64,000 nt of DNA from Streptomyces radiopugnans (GTDB lineage: Bacteria > Actinomycetota > Actinomycetes > Streptomycetales > Streptomycetaceae), in the NCBI RefSeq assembly GCF_900110735.1, contig NZ_FOET01000018.1, positions 57,340 to 121,339 on the forward strand, in the 5' to 3' direction. The position numbers and the translations under genes were made by a program. Positions 32,847-42,840 of this stretch are shown in pieces (position 1 is the first letter of the stretch; each line of letters opens with the position of its first letter). Under the pieces are notes generated by a model. The model did not search any database. It was not told the origin of the DNA and saw only the letters and a list, made by a program, of their open reading frames with translations.

Positions 32847-32993
32847 GGACGCAGTCCGGCCGGGGTACCGACGCCGGTACCGAGGTCGTCGGTGAATCCC
32901 CGGTGGTCCGCCTCCTGCTTCCTCGTGCCGCTTCCGGCGCGCGAGGACCGTCATCCGGCGGCCTGGTACGTCGGTGGCTGTCAGACTCGTTCC

Positions 32994-33806
32994 GTGCGGG
33001 CGATCATCGAGGACATGGCGGGCCGTCTGGCCGAGGTGCCGGGCGTGGTCGGGGTGATGCTCGGCGGCAGCCGGGCCCGCGGGGAGCACCGGCCCGGATC
33101 GGACTGGGACCTCGGCGTCTACTACCGGGGCGAGCTCGATCTCGCCGCGTTGCGCGCGCTGGCCGGTCCCGGCGTGGAGGTGGCCGGCCCGGGCGGCTGG
33201 GGGCCCTGGGTGAACGGCGGTGCGTGGCTGCGGGTCGACGGTGTGGCGGTGGACTGGATCCTGCGGGACCTGGACCGGGTCGAGCGGGTGTGGGCGGACT
33301 GCCGCGAGGGCCGGTACGAAGTGGGCGTACAGGCGGGGCATCCGCTCGGATTCTGGTCGCCGTGCTACGCGGGCGAGGTGGCGCTCGGTCGGGTACTGGC
33401 CGACCCGTCCGGCGAGTTGGCGGATCTTCGGCGCAGGACCGCGGTCTACCCCGAGCCGCTGCGGGAGGCGTTGACGGCGGGAGCCTGGGAGGCGGAGTTC
33501 CTGGTCGGTGCCGCGGCGAAGGGCGCGGCAGGGGCGGACACGCTCTACGTCTCGCTCTGCCTGTCCCGGGCGGTCGGTGTGCTGGTGCAGGCGGTGTTCG
33601 CCGAGGACCGGCGCTGGTGCCTCAACGAGAAGGGCGCGCTGGCCGTCGCCGAGACGCTGCCGGCCGCGCCGGCCGGCTTCGGCCCGCGAGTCCGCCGCCT
33701 GCTGGGGGCGCCCGGCGAGACGTCGGAGTCGCTGGCGGCGACGGTGGCCGAGGCGCGGGCACTGGTCGGGGAGACCATCGCCGCGCTGAGGAACCGCACC
33801 GGGTGA
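32994..33806 (+). CDS. nucleotidyltransferase-fold protein
   Basis: 270 residues from GTG 32994. MLGGSRARGEHRPGSDWDLGVYY is the nucleotidyltransferase motif (G-S-x-x-R-G, then S-D-x-D-L), with the third acidic residue probably Asp in VAVDWILRD. The C-terminal half is helical. It resembles aminoglycoside nucleotidyltransferase/MNT-like proteins; the substrate is unknown. No ribosome site is visible. A later start at ATG 33015 is possible. It stands alone and there is no HEPN toxin partner. Confidence 0.75.
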   Translation: MRAIIEDMAGRLAEVPGVVGVMLGGSRARGEHRPGSDWDLGVYYRGELDLAALRALAGPGVEVAGPGGWGPWVNGGAWLRVDGVAVDWILRDLDRVERVWADCREGRYEVGVQAGHPLGFWSPCYAGEVALGRVLADPSGELADLRRRTAVYPEPLREALTAGAWEAEFLVGAAAKGAAGADTLYVSLCLSRAVGVLVQAVFAEDRRWCLNEKGALAVAETLPAAPAGFGPRVRRLLGAPGETSESLAATVAEARALVGETIAALRNRTG

Positions 33807-33918
33807 CAGCGCCTGCCCCGAGCCGGGGCCCGTGCGCCGCGGTGCCGGCTCGGGGTGCGCAAGGCCCTGCCGGCGGCCCTGAGCCGCAATGTGCTCCTCC
33901 GGCGCTGTTGTGCGGGCC

Positions 33919-34461
33919 TCAACCGATCCCGGACCACGGGCCGGCGGTTTCGTCTTTGGGAATCCAGAGCAGCGGCTGGCTTGCGCGGCAGTACTCCTCG
34001 GCCTCCTCCTCCCACGGGAAGCGCCCGGCCTTGTCCGGCCAGAAGAGCTGCGCGATCGGCAGCGGAGGGGCCTGGTAGAAGTCGACGCCGGCGCCGAAGA
34101 AGTCCAGGTACCAGCCGGGGTGCACAGGACGGACGGCAGCCTGGTAACCGTTGAGGATGTCGTCCCGCCGCTGATCGGGCTCGAGTGGACGCTCCTCGCG
34201 GACCGCTGTGCCCACGGTGTTCACGATCGACATCATCGTCTCGACCCGCAGCCCGAAGACGCAGATCTCGGGGCTGCGCAGCGTGTGCCAGAGTCCGATG
34301 GAGTAGGCCCAGTCGGCGGGTGCGCTGCCGTTCGCACCCACGCCCATCACATGCCAGCCGAATTCGGTCACGCTCGCGGCCGTCCGGCGGTCGCGTTCCT
34401 CCCAGGCGGGCCCCTCCACGGAGGGCGCACAGAGGAGGCAGGAGCAGGGGGAGTCGTCCAT
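33919..34461 (-). CDS. DUF4262 family protein
   Basis: 180 residues. GWHVMGVGANGSAPADWAYSIGLWHTLRSPEICVFGL is the DUF4262 hallmark, and QLFWPDKAGRFPWE the end motif. The N-terminal CSCLLC could bind a metal. No biochemical function is known for the family. Monocistronic. Confidence 0.8.
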   Translation of the reverse strand: MDDSPCSCLLCAPSVEGPAWEERDRRTAASVTEFGWHVMGVGANGSAPADWAYSIGLWHTLRSPEICVFGLRVETMMSIVNTVGTAVREERPLEPDQRRDDILNGYQAAVRPVHPGWYLDFFGAGVDFYQAPPLPIAQLFWPDKAGRFPWEEEAEEYCRASQPLLWIPKDETAGPWSGIG

Positions 34462-34546
34462 GTGAGGAGCGTAGGGCAGGACTCCGGCCGGGCAGCGGGA
34501 GGGGACGACTCGGTGGGGTGGCCTGGGTGCCGCGTCTCGCCCCGGC

Positions 34547-34581
34547 GTCAGGACTGTACTTCTAAGGGGTGTAGTCCTGAC
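34547..34581. terminator. hairpin downstream of the ACAD/kinase operon
   Basis: GTCAGGACTGTAC (34547-34559) pairs with GTGTAGTCCTGAC (34569-34581), with 9 perfect outer base pairs. Lower in GC than other hairpins here. Confidence 0.5.
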
Positions 34582-34659
34582 ACTCTCGTGCCCGGGGCCG
34601 CCACGAATACCACCGCGGCGACCCCGGGCATGCGTACGCGCCCCGTGGGCGCAGGGCCG

Positions 34660-35886
<1,227 letters not shown>

Positions 35887-35892
35887 GGCTGA

Positions 35893-36915
35893 TCAGCCCT
35901 CCTGAAGGGTGGTGAGGCCGTCCGAGACGAAGAGGGGGACGAGTGCGCCGATGCGGTCGAAGCCCGCGCCGACGGTCTGCCCGAGGGTGTAGCGGTAGTG
36001 GATGCCCTCCAGGATCACGGCGAGCTTGAAGTAGGCGAACGCCGTGTACCAGGCGATGTCCGACACGTCGCGGCCCGAGCCGGCCGCGTACCGCTCGATC
36101 AGCTCCCGCGCGTCCGGGTGGCCGGGCGCCTCGCGGGTGGTGGCGATGGGGGTGCCGGGGACGGGCCGCTGACTGCTGTACATCACCAGCAGGCCCAGAT
36201 CGGTCAGCGGGTCGCCGAGGGTGGACATCTCCCAGTCGAGGATGGCGGCGATCTCGTCGTCCGCGCCGACGAGCACGTTGTCCAGCCGGTAGTCGCCGTG
36301 GACGATCGCGGGGGCGGGGGAGGCGGGCAGCCGGTTGCCGAGCAAGGCGTGCAGCTCGTCGATGCCGGGCAGCTCGCGGCTGCGGGAGGCGTCCAACTGC
36401 TTCCCCCAGCGCCGCAGTTGCCGCTCCAGGAAGCCTTCCGGACGCCCGAAGTCGCCCAGGCCCGCGGAGGCCGGGTCGACCGAGTGCAGCTTGACCAGGG
36501 CGTCGGCCAGGCCGAGGACCAGCTCGCGGGTGCGCTCGGGGCCGAGCGGGGCGAGCTGCCCGGCGGTGCGGTACGGCGTGCCCTCCACGTACTCCATCAC
36601 GTAGAAGGGCGCGCCGAGGACGGACGTGTCCTCGCACAGCAGCACCGCGCCGGGCACGGGCACGCCGGTGGGGCCCAGGGCGCTGATCACCCGGTACTCG
36701 CGCGCCATGTCGTGGGCGGTGGCCAGGACGTGGCCCAGCGGCGGGCGCCGCACCACCCAGCGCGAGGTCCCGTCGGTCACCTCGTAGGTCAGGTTCGAGC
36801 GGCCGCCCTCGATCAGCTCCGCGCTCAGGGGCCCCTGGACGAGCCCCGGGCGCTCGCCGTCCAGGTACGCGCGCAGCCGCGCGGGATCGAGGCCCGGTGG
36901 GTGGTGCTCGGTCAT
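35893..36915 (-). CDS. APH-family acyl-CoA kinase (ACAD10/11 N-terminal-like)
   Basis: 340 residues from ATG 36915. Kinase landmarks: IEGGRSNLTYEVTD (nucleotide loop), VVRRPP (lysine region changed to Arg-Arg as in the family), AIVHGDYRLDNVLV (catalytic Asp, Asn) and AILDWEMSTLGDPLTDLG (metal Asp). FAYFKLAVILEGIHYRY is typical of the ACAD10/11 kinase domain. First gene of the pair with the acyl-CoA dehydrogenase, under an ACCGACTGGT-type TetR operator at 36966-36981. Not an antibiotic kinase. Confidence 0.88.
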   Translation of the reverse strand: MTEHHPPGLDPARLRAYLDGERPGLVQGPLSAELIEGGRSNLTYEVTDGTSRWVVRRPPLGHVLATAHDMAREYRVISALGPTGVPVPGAVLLCEDTSVLGAPFYVMEYVEGTPYRTAGQLAPLGPERTRELVLGLADALVKLHSVDPASAGLGDFGRPEGFLERQLRRWGKQLDASRSRELPGIDELHALLGNRLPASPAPAIVHGDYRLDNVLVGADDEIAAILDWEMSTLGDPLTDLGLLVMYSSQRPVPGTPIATTREAPGHPDARELIERYAAGSGRDVSDIAWYTAFAYFKLAVILEGIHYRYTLGQTVGAGFDRIGALVPLFVSDGLTTLQEG

Positions 36916-36965
36916 CGGAAGGCTCCTCGGCGGGAAGAGGGTGGTCGTACGTACCGAGCCATGAT

Positions 36966-36981
36966 GCCGACCAGTCGGTAT
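36966..36981. promoter_or_regulatory. TetR-type operator before the kinase-ACAD pair
   Basis: GCCGACCAGTCGGTAT; its reverse complement ATACCGACTGGTCGGC shares 12 consecutive bases with the site at 23756. Confidence 0.65.
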
Positions 36982-37068
36982 GGAGTCCAGAGAGGGGTGG
37001 CGAAAAGGGCGTCCCCGGCGCCGCGCGAGGCGGCACCGGGGGCGGTACGGGGCGGTACGCGGACCGGG

Positions 37069-37563
37069 TCAGCGGAGGACGGCGGCGACGGCCAGCTCCG
37101 TGACCTCCTGCGGCGTCCCGTCGATGGGGACGACCGCGCCCGCCTCGTCCGCGTCCAGCGCCTCCAGCGTCTCGAACTGGGACCTCAGCAGCGCGGACGG
37201 CATGAAGTGGCCGGTGCGGCCCGACAGCCGCTCGCCGATCAGCTCGGGCGAGCCGTCGAGGTGGAGGAAGAACACCTCCGGCGCGGCCCGGCGCAGCCGG
37301 TCGCGGTAGGCGCGCTTGAGGGCGGAGCAGGTGACCACGCCGCCCTCCCCGTCCTGGGCCTTGAGCCAGGCGGCTATCGCGTCCAGCCAGGGGGCCCGGT
37401 CCTCGTCCGTCAGCGGGACGCCCGAGGCCATCTTCGCCACGTTCTCGGGCGGATGGAAGTCGTCGGCCTCCGCGTACGGCACCCCCAGCCGCTCCGCCAG
37501 GGCCGTGCCCACCGTCGTCTTCCCGGACCCGGACACACCCATCACCACGACGAGCGGACTCAC
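37069..37563 (-). CDS. gntK: gluconokinase
   Basis: 164 residues from GTG 37563. P-loop GVSGSGKTT near residue 10, ADDFHPPENVAKMASGVPLTDEDR is the gluconokinase substrate signature, and CSALKRAYRDRLR and GRTGHFMPSALLRSQFETLE are further family motifs. It phosphorylates gluconate to 6-phosphogluconate, feeding the pentose phosphate pathway. It overlaps the upstream DUF202 gene by 4 bp (GTGA). No gluconate permease is nearby. Confidence 0.92.
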   Translation of the reverse strand: MSPLVVVMGVSGSGKTTVGTALAERLGVPYAEADDFHPPENVAKMASGVPLTDEDRAPWLDAIAAWLKAQDGEGGVVTCSALKRAYRDRLRRAAPEVFFLHLDGSPELIGERLSGRTGHFMPSALLRSQFETLEALDADEAGAVVPIDGTPQEVTELAVAAVLR

Positions 37564-37946
37564 CACAGCCACACCACCATTCCCGAGATCGGCACGGTCA
37601 GCGTACAGACGGCCGCCGCGTACGCCGTGCGCGTACCCAGCGGGCCCGGCCGGGGCACATCCAGGGCGCGGATACGGCGGTGGGCCAGCGCCAGGAACAC
37701 CAGCCACACCAGCGCCCCCAGCGCGGCCAGGGCGTACTGCCGCGGCGGACCGCCGTCGTGCACCGTCCCGCGGGCCAGCAGCGCCACCACGGCCGCGAAG
37801 GCCAGGGTGGTGCGCCGCCAGGCCATCCGGGTGCGCTCCGGCTGCGCGGCCGGGTCGCGTACGGCCCCCTCGGCACCGCGCGGCCCGCCCCCGGCCGCCC
37901 CGCCTCCGGCCGCCCCGCCCCCGCGCGGCCGGCGGCCCGCGCTCAC
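37560..37946 (-). CDS. DUF202 membrane protein (second of pair)
   Basis: 128 residues from GTG 37946. An N-terminal Gly/Ala/Pro-rich stretch, then RTRMAWRRTTLAFAAVVALLARG (the DUF202 motif with Arg-Thr), YALAALGALVWLVFLALAHRRIR and a last helix AAAVCTLTVPISGMVVWLW: three membrane helices. Overlaps the previous and the next gene by 4 bp each. Function unknown. Confidence 0.82.
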   Translation of the reverse strand: MSAGRRPRGGGAAGGGAAGGGPRGAEGAVRDPAAQPERTRMAWRRTTLAFAAVVALLARGTVHDGGPPRQYALAALGALVWLVFLALAHRRIRALDVPRPGPLGTRTAYAAAVCTLTVPISGMVVWLW

Positions 37947-38353
37947 CGGCCCAGCTCCCCGAGCACCACCCCGGCGACCACCGCCAGTGCGGTCACCGCC
38001 GTGCCCAGCGCCAGCAGCACGGGGAAGCGGGACAGCGGCAGGTCCTCCCCGCGCCGCATGGCCCGCTCGGTGCGCAGCCAGTGGTTGACCGCCCGCACCG
38101 CGCACAGCGCACCGCCCGCCAGCAGCACCACGGCGATCGCCGTCCGCGGCGCGGGGCGCATCCCCGTCAGGAACTGGTCCACCGCCAGGCCGCCCGCCAC
38201 CAGCGCCAGCGCGGTGCGGACCCACGCCAGGAAGGTCCGCTCGTTGGCCAGGGAGAAGCGGTAGTCGGGGGTGGTGCCCTCGGCCCGCATCCGCTCCGGC
38301 GCCAGCCACAGCCGCAGCGAGTCCCGGAGCCCGTACCAGAGCCGTTCGATCAT
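37943..38353 (-). CDS. YidH/DUF202 membrane protein (first of pair)
   Basis: 136 residues from ATG 38353. TTPDYRFSLANERTFLAWVRTALALVAGGLAVDQF is the YidH signature; two further helices follow (AIAVVLLAGGALCAVRAVNHWL and PVLLALGTAVTALAVVAGVVLG). It pairs with the next gene as in many actinobacteria. 10 bp after the NUDIX stop, so the four genes are one operon. Confidence 0.88.
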   Translation of the reverse strand: MIERLWYGLRDSLRLWLAPERMRAEGTTPDYRFSLANERTFLAWVRTALALVAGGLAVDQFLTGMRPAPRTAIAVVLLAGGALCAVRAVNHWLRTERAMRRGEDLPLSRFPVLLALGTAVTALAVVAGVVLGELGR

Positions 38354-38363
38354 GCTCTCGACA

Positions 38364-38912
38364 CTACGCGGGACCTCCGCCCCGCTCCCGGTGCCACTCC
38401 TTCAGCCGCCGGTGGCACTCCAGCCCGTCCGGCACCACGTCCCACTCCTCCAGCCGCCGCTCCACCTCGTCCTCCGGCAGGAAGTCCCACCAGGCGACCT
38501 CCTCGGGCTGAGGGCGCACCGGCAGCTCGCACCGCACCTCGTAGACGGCCAGGAACCAGGTGTGCTCCGGCGACTCGTACAGGAAGGTCAGCCGGTGCTC
38601 CGGGTGCGGCAGCCCCCTCACCCCGAGCTCCTCCTCGGCCTCGCGCAGCGCCGCCTCGTCGTAGCTCTCGCCCGCGCCGACCACGCCCCCGACCACCACG
38701 TCGTACATCGAGGGGAAGACCAGCTTCCCCGGGGTGCGGCGATGCACGAAGATCCGGCCCTCGGCGTCCCGCACCTGCACCGACACGCTCCGGTGCCGCA
38801 TCCGCCGGGCGGTGGCCGTACCGCGCCGGGCCCGGCCGATCACGCGGTCGTACTCGTCCACGATGTCCAGCAGTTCGTCCGCGGACCTGCCCGCCGTCTC
38901 CTTACTCGTCAT
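38364..38912 (-). CDS. NUDIX hydrolase, YfcD/isopentenyl-isomerase-like
   Basis: 182 residues from ATG 38912. The NUDIX box GGVVGAGESYDEAALREAEEEL is complete. RHRSVSVQVRDAEGRIFVHRRTPGKLVFPSMYDVVVGG is typical of the YfcD group, related to isopentenyl-diphosphate isomerase. Substrate unknown. First gene of the leftward operon NUDIX-DUF202-DUF202-gntK. Confidence 0.87.
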   Translation of the reverse strand: MTSKETAGRSADELLDIVDEYDRVIGRARRGTATARRMRHRSVSVQVRDAEGRIFVHRRTPGKLVFPSMYDVVVGGVVGAGESYDEAALREAEEELGVRGLPHPEHRLTFLYESPEHTWFLAVYEVRCELPVRPQPEEVAWWDFLPEDEVERRLEEWDVVPDGLECHRRLKEWHRERGGGPA

Positions 38913-39006
38913 CCGATCATCAAAGCAGCCCGCAGGGGTGCCGCGGGACCGGGCGCGGGGTTACTCTCCGGTCACCAGCGGGACGGACCGAGGAACGGAT
39001 GGGCCG

Positions 39007-40662
39007 ATGGCGTACGACGCCGATGTGATCGTGATCGGGGCGGGCCTGGCCGGGCTCGCGGCCACCGCCGAACTGGCCGACGCCGGGCGGAAGGTGATCC
39101 TGCTCGACCAGGAGCCCGAAGCCTCCCTGGGCGGCCAGGCGCACTGGTCCTTCGGCGGGCTGTTCCTCGTCGGCTCCCCCGAGCAGCGCCGCATGCGCGT
39201 ACGCGACAGCCGTGAACTGGCCTGGCAGGACTGGCTCGGCACGGCCGGCTTCGACCGCGAGGAGGACGCCTGGCCGCGCCGCTGGGCCGAGGCGTACGTC
39301 GACTTCGCCGCCGGGGAGAAACGCGCCTGGCTGCGTGCCCAGGGCGTGCGGCTGTTCCCCGTCGTCGGCTGGGCCGAGCGGGGTGGCTACGACGCCACCG
39401 GCCACGGCAACTCGGTACCGCGCTTCCACATCACCTGGGGCACCGGGCCGGGCCTGGTCGAGCCCTTCGAGCGGCGGGTGCGCCAGGGCGCCGAACGGGG
39501 TCTGGTGGACCTGCGCTTCCGCCACCGCGTCACGGGGCTGGCCCGCAGCGCCGGAGCGGTGGACACCGTCACCGGCGAGGTGCTCGCCCCCAGCGGCGCC
39601 GCGCGCGGCACGGCCAGCGGCCGGGAGGCGACCGGCGTCTTCGAACTGCGCGCCCAGGCCGTGATCGTCGCCTCCGGAGGCATCGGCGGCAACCACGACC
39701 TCGTCCGCGCCAACTGGCCGGAGCGCCTGGGCACCCCGCCCAGGCGGATGCTCTCCGGAGTGCCCGCCCACGTCGACGGGGCGATGCTCGGCATCGCCGA
39801 GGAGGCCGGCGGCCGGATCGTCAACCGCGACCGGATGTGGCACTACACCGAGGGCATCGAGAACTGGGACCCGATCTGGGCGCGGCACGGCATCCGCATC
39901 CTGCCCGGCCCCTCCTCCCTGTGGCTGGACGCCACCGGCAGGCGGCTGCCGGTGCCGCTCTTCCCCGGCTTCGACACACTCGGCACCCTTGAGCACATCA
40001 TGGGCACGGGGTACGAGTACACCTGGTTCGTCCTCACACAGAAGATCATCGAGAAGGAGTTCGCGCTCTCCGGCTCCGAGCAGAACCCCGACCTCACCGG
40101 CCGCAGCGTCCGCCAGGTCCTGGGCCGCGCCCGCTCCGGGGCGCCCGGCCCGGTGCGCGCCTTCATGGACAAGGGCGCCGACTTCGTCGTCGAGCGCGAC
40201 CTTTCCGCCCTGGTGCGCGGCATGAACGCGCTCACCGGCGACGATCTGATCGACGAGGCCGCCCTGCGCCGCGAGATCACCGCCCGCGACCGCGAGATCG
40301 CCAACACCTTCACCAAGGACCTCCAGATCACCGCGATCCGCGGCGCCCGCACCTACCTCGGCGACAAGCTGATCCGCGTCGCCCCGCCCCACCGCCTGCT
40401 GGACCCGGAGGCGGGCCCGCTGATCGCCGTGCGCCTGAACATCCTCACCCGCAAGACCCTCGGCGGCCTGGAGACCGATCTGTCCTCCCGCGTCCTCACC
40501 ACCGGCGGCGAGGCGCTGCCCGGCCTCTACGCGGTGGGCGAGGCCGCCGGCTTCGGCGGCGGGGGCATGCACGGCTACCGCTCCCTGGAGGGCACCTTCC
40601 TGGGCGGCTGCCTCTTCTCGGGCCGCACCGCCGGCCGCGCGGCGGCGAAGGCGGTGGGCTGA
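39007..40662 (+). CDS. FAD-binding dehydrogenase (KstD/flavoprotein-like)
   Basis: 551 residues from ATG 39007, with GAGGAACGG upstream. VIVIGAGLAGLAATAELADAG binds FAD; LGGQAHWSFGGLFLVGSPEQRRM is typical of the flavoprotein dehydrogenase group that includes 3-ketosteroid dehydrogenases and fumarate reductases. The end, GLYAVGEAAGFGGGGMHGYRSLEGTFLGG, is the second FAD segment. Substrate not known. Followed by a terminator and a convergent tRNA gene. Confidence 0.88.
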   Translation: MAYDADVIVIGAGLAGLAATAELADAGRKVILLDQEPEASLGGQAHWSFGGLFLVGSPEQRRMRVRDSRELAWQDWLGTAGFDREEDAWPRRWAEAYVDFAAGEKRAWLRAQGVRLFPVVGWAERGGYDATGHGNSVPRFHITWGTGPGLVEPFERRVRQGAERGLVDLRFRHRVTGLARSAGAVDTVTGEVLAPSGAARGTASGREATGVFELRAQAVIVASGGIGGNHDLVRANWPERLGTPPRRMLSGVPAHVDGAMLGIAEEAGGRIVNRDRMWHYTEGIENWDPIWARHGIRILPGPSSLWLDATGRRLPVPLFPGFDTLGTLEHIMGTGYEYTWFVLTQKIIEKEFALSGSEQNPDLTGRSVRQVLGRARSGAPGPVRAFMDKGADFVVERDLSALVRGMNALTGDDLIDEAALRREITARDREIANTFTKDLQITAIRGARTYLGDKLIRVAPPHRLLDPEAGPLIAVRLNILTRKTLGGLETDLSSRVLTTGGEALPGLYAVGEAAGFGGGGMHGYRSLEGTFLGGCLFSGRTAGRAAAKAVG

Positions 40663-40679
40663 GGCGGTACGGCACGGAC

Positions 40680-40717
40680 GGCGAAGGCCCCCGCGGATCT
40701 CCGCGGGGGCCTTCGCC
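40680..40717. terminator. bidirectional terminator
   Basis: 17-bp perfect arms (40680-40696 and 40701-40717) with an ATCT loop, followed by TCTTCC, between the FAD gene and tRNA-Leu. Confidence 0.85.
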
Positions 40718-40724
40718 TCTTCCG

Positions 40725-40809
40725 TGTCCGGAGGGGGACTTGAACCCCCACGCCCGATAAAGGGCACTAGCACCTCAAGCTAGCGCGTCTGCCATTCCGC
40801 CACCCGGAC
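40725..40809 (-). tRNA. tRNA-Leu(GAG)
   Basis: 85 nt on the minus strand. Acceptor GTCCGGG pairs with TCCGGAC, discriminator A, no encoded CCA. Anticodon loop TTGAGGT gives GAG (reads CUC/CUU). A long variable arm TGCCC-TTTAT-CGGGCG is characteristic of leucine tRNA, and the T-arm is GGGGG-TTCAAGT-CCCCC. Confidence 0.95.
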
Positions 40810-40948
40810 AGGTGCGTGCCGCCGACCGTGGTCGTGGCGACGTGTAAACCATAGCACTGGAGCGGAGCCGGGCGATCACCCCGGCTCCTGTGCCTGCGGC
40901 CCCGGAGGCGGGAGGATGGGCGCGGACCCCGCAACACGAGGAGGCAGT

Positions 40949-42286
40949 GTGAGCGAGCCGAACGCGACCACCACCGCGACGGAGGCGGTAAGGGGCGAGG
41001 ACGAGGTCGTCGACCTGTGCCGCGATCTCATCCGGATCGACACCAGCAACTACGGCGACCACTCGGGACCGGGCGAACGGGCCGCGGCCGAGTACGTGGC
41101 GGAGAAGCTCGCGGAGGTGGGACTGGAGCCGCGGATCTTCGAGTCGCACCCGGGCCGGGCGTCGACCGTCGCCCGGATCGAGGGCGAGGACCCCTCCCGG
41201 CCCGCGCTCCTCATCCACGGGCACACCGACGTCGTCCCGGCCAACGCCGAGGACTGGACCCACCACCCGTTCTCCGGCGAGATCGCCGACGGCTGCGTGT
41301 GGGGGCGCGGAGCGGTCGACATGAAGGACATGGACGCGATGACGCTGGCGGTCGTGCGCGACCGGCTGCGCAGCGGCCGCAGGCCCCCGCGCGACATCGT
41401 GCTGGCCTTCCTCGCCGACGAGGAGGCGGGCGGCACCTGGGGGGCGAAGCACCTGGTGAAACGGCACCCGGAGCTGTTCGAGGGGGTGACCGAGGCGATC
41501 GGCGAGGTCGGCGGCTTCTCCTTCACCGTCAACGAGAAGCTGCGCCTGTACCTGGTGGAGACCGCCGAGAAGGGCATGCACTGGATGCGGCTCACCGTTG
41601 ACGGCACCGCCGGGCACGGCTCGATGACCAACGACGACAACGCGATCACCGAACTGTGCGAGGCGGTCGGGCGGCTGGGGCGGCACAGGTTCCCGGTCCG
41701 GGTGACCAAGACGGTGCGCTCCTTCCTCGACGAGCTCTCCGACGCCCTCGGCGTGGAACTGGACCCGGAGGACATGGACGAGACCCTGGCCAAGCTCGGC
41801 GGCATCGCCAAGCTGATCGGGGCGACGCTGCGCAACACCGCCGCCCCGACGATGCTGGGCGCCGGCTACAAGGTCAACGTCATCCCCGGCCAGGCCGTCG
41901 CCCACGTCGACGGGCGCTTCCTGCCCGGCTACGAGGAGGAGTTCCTGGCCGACCTCGACCGGATCCTGGGCCCGCGCGTGAAGCGCGAGGACGTGCACGC
42001 CGACAAGGCGGTGGAGACCGGCTTCGACGGCGCCCTGGTGGACGCCATGCAGTCCGCGCTGAGGGCCGAGGACCCGATCGCGCGGGCCGTGCCGTACATG
42101 CTCTCCGGCGGCACCGACGCCAAGTCCTTCGACGACCTGGGCATCCGCTGCTTCGGGTTCGCCCCGCTGAAGCTGCCGCCGGAGCTGGACTTCGCCGGGA
42201 TGTTCCACGGGGTGGACGAGCGGGTGCCGGTGGAGGGGCTGAAGTTCGGCGTGCGGGTGCTGGACCGCTTCCTCGACCAGTGCTGA
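40949..42286 (+). CDS. M20 family metallopeptidase
   Basis: 445 residues from GTG 40949 (GAGGAGG upstream). Zinc ligands: His in LLIHGHTDVVP, bridging Asp in GRGAVDMKDMDA, catalytic Glu and metal Glu in LADEEAGG, plus later His/Asp; the dimerisation domain includes DGTAGHGSMTNDDNA. It is in the ArgE/DapE/CPG2-like group and cleaves an amide of a dipeptide or N-acyl amino acid. From memory it is the syntenic neighbour of the chaplin genes in S. coelicolor. Starting at 40916 is possible but has no ribosome site. Confidence 0.92.
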   Translation: MSEPNATTTATEAVRGEDEVVDLCRDLIRIDTSNYGDHSGPGERAAAEYVAEKLAEVGLEPRIFESHPGRASTVARIEGEDPSRPALLIHGHTDVVPANAEDWTHHPFSGEIADGCVWGRGAVDMKDMDAMTLAVVRDRLRSGRRPPRDIVLAFLADEEAGGTWGAKHLVKRHPELFEGVTEAIGEVGGFSFTVNEKLRLYLVETAEKGMHWMRLTVDGTAGHGSMTNDDNAITELCEAVGRLGRHRFPVRVTKTVRSFLDELSDALGVELDPEDMDETLAKLGGIAKLIGATLRNTAAPTMLGAGYKVNVIPGQAVAHVDGRFLPGYEEEFLADLDRILGPRVKREDVHADKAVETGFDGALVDAMQSALRAEDPIARAVPYMLSGGTDAKSFDDLGIRCFGFAPLKLPPELDFAGMFHGVDERVPVEGLKFGVRVLDRFLDQC

Positions 42287-42438
42287 CCGGCCCGGGGCCC
42301 GCCTCCTCGGTAATCGCCCGTGTGTGCGCATGTGACCAGGACGGGTGAATGCGCCATCGGGCCGTAGCCCGCTTCCTCCGGTGTCGTTACAGGGAGTGCG
42401 GTCCGCGGCTGGGATCGCATTGCCAACAAGGAGGAAGA

Positions 42439-42672
42439 ATGATCAAGAAGGTCGTCGCCGTCGCGGCTGCCACCGGTGGTCTCGTGCTCGCGGGCGCGGG
42501 TGTGGCCGCCGCCGACTCCGGTGCCCAGGGCGCTGCCATCGGCTCTCCCGGTGTCGTCTCCGGCAACGTCATCCAGGCGCCGATCCACGTCCCGGTGAAC
42601 GTCTGCGGCAACACGATCAACGTGATCGGGCTGCTGAACCCCGCCTTCGGCAACTTCTGCGTCAACAGCTGA
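42439..42672 (+). CDS. chpH: short chaplin ChpH
   Basis: 77 residues, ATG 42439 with GGAGGAA. Signal peptide (KKVVAVAAATGGLVLAGAGVAAA) cleaved near residue 25, then one chaplin domain: AQGAAIGSPGVVSGNVIQAPIHVPVNVCGNTINVIGL with two Cys that form the disulfide, ending FGNFCVNS. Chaplins assemble into amyloid-like fibrils that coat aerial hyphae and lower surface tension. Very close in sequence to S. coelicolor ChpH. Expression is normally developmental; I see no clear sigma-BldN site by eye. Confidence 0.95.
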   Translation: MIKKVVAVAAATGGLVLAGAGVAAADSGAQGAAIGSPGVVSGNVIQAPIHVPVNVCGNTINVIGLLNPAFGNFCVNS

Positions 42673-42706
42673 CGTCGCGCCCGGGCTCGTGAGAGCCCGG
42701 TGCACG

Positions 42707-42743
42707 GCGGCCCCGGAGTGCGCGCCATGCGCTCCGGGGCCGC
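42707..42743 (+). terminator. terminator after chpH
   Basis: 12-bp stem GCGGCCCCGGAG (42707-42718) / CTCCGGGGCCGC (42732-42743) followed by TGTTT, after a smaller hairpin at 42681-42700. Confidence 0.7.
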
Positions 42744-42840
42744 TGTTTCGGCGGGCGGGGAGTCGAGGAGTGCTCTCCGCCCGCGATCGCAACCGTAGAT
42801 CGCAAGCCACCCGCACATCAGAGGGCAAGGGGAAGTACAC

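Noticed and set aside
32994..33806. MNT-HEPN toxin-antitoxin pair
   Set aside because: The nucleotidyltransferase is larger than MNT antitoxins and has no HEPN partner.
26496..34461. Integrated prophage or ICE
   Set aside because: No integrase, attachment-site duplication, relaxase or phage structural gene; the only tRNA gene is 6 kb away with no repeat of its 3' end that I could see.
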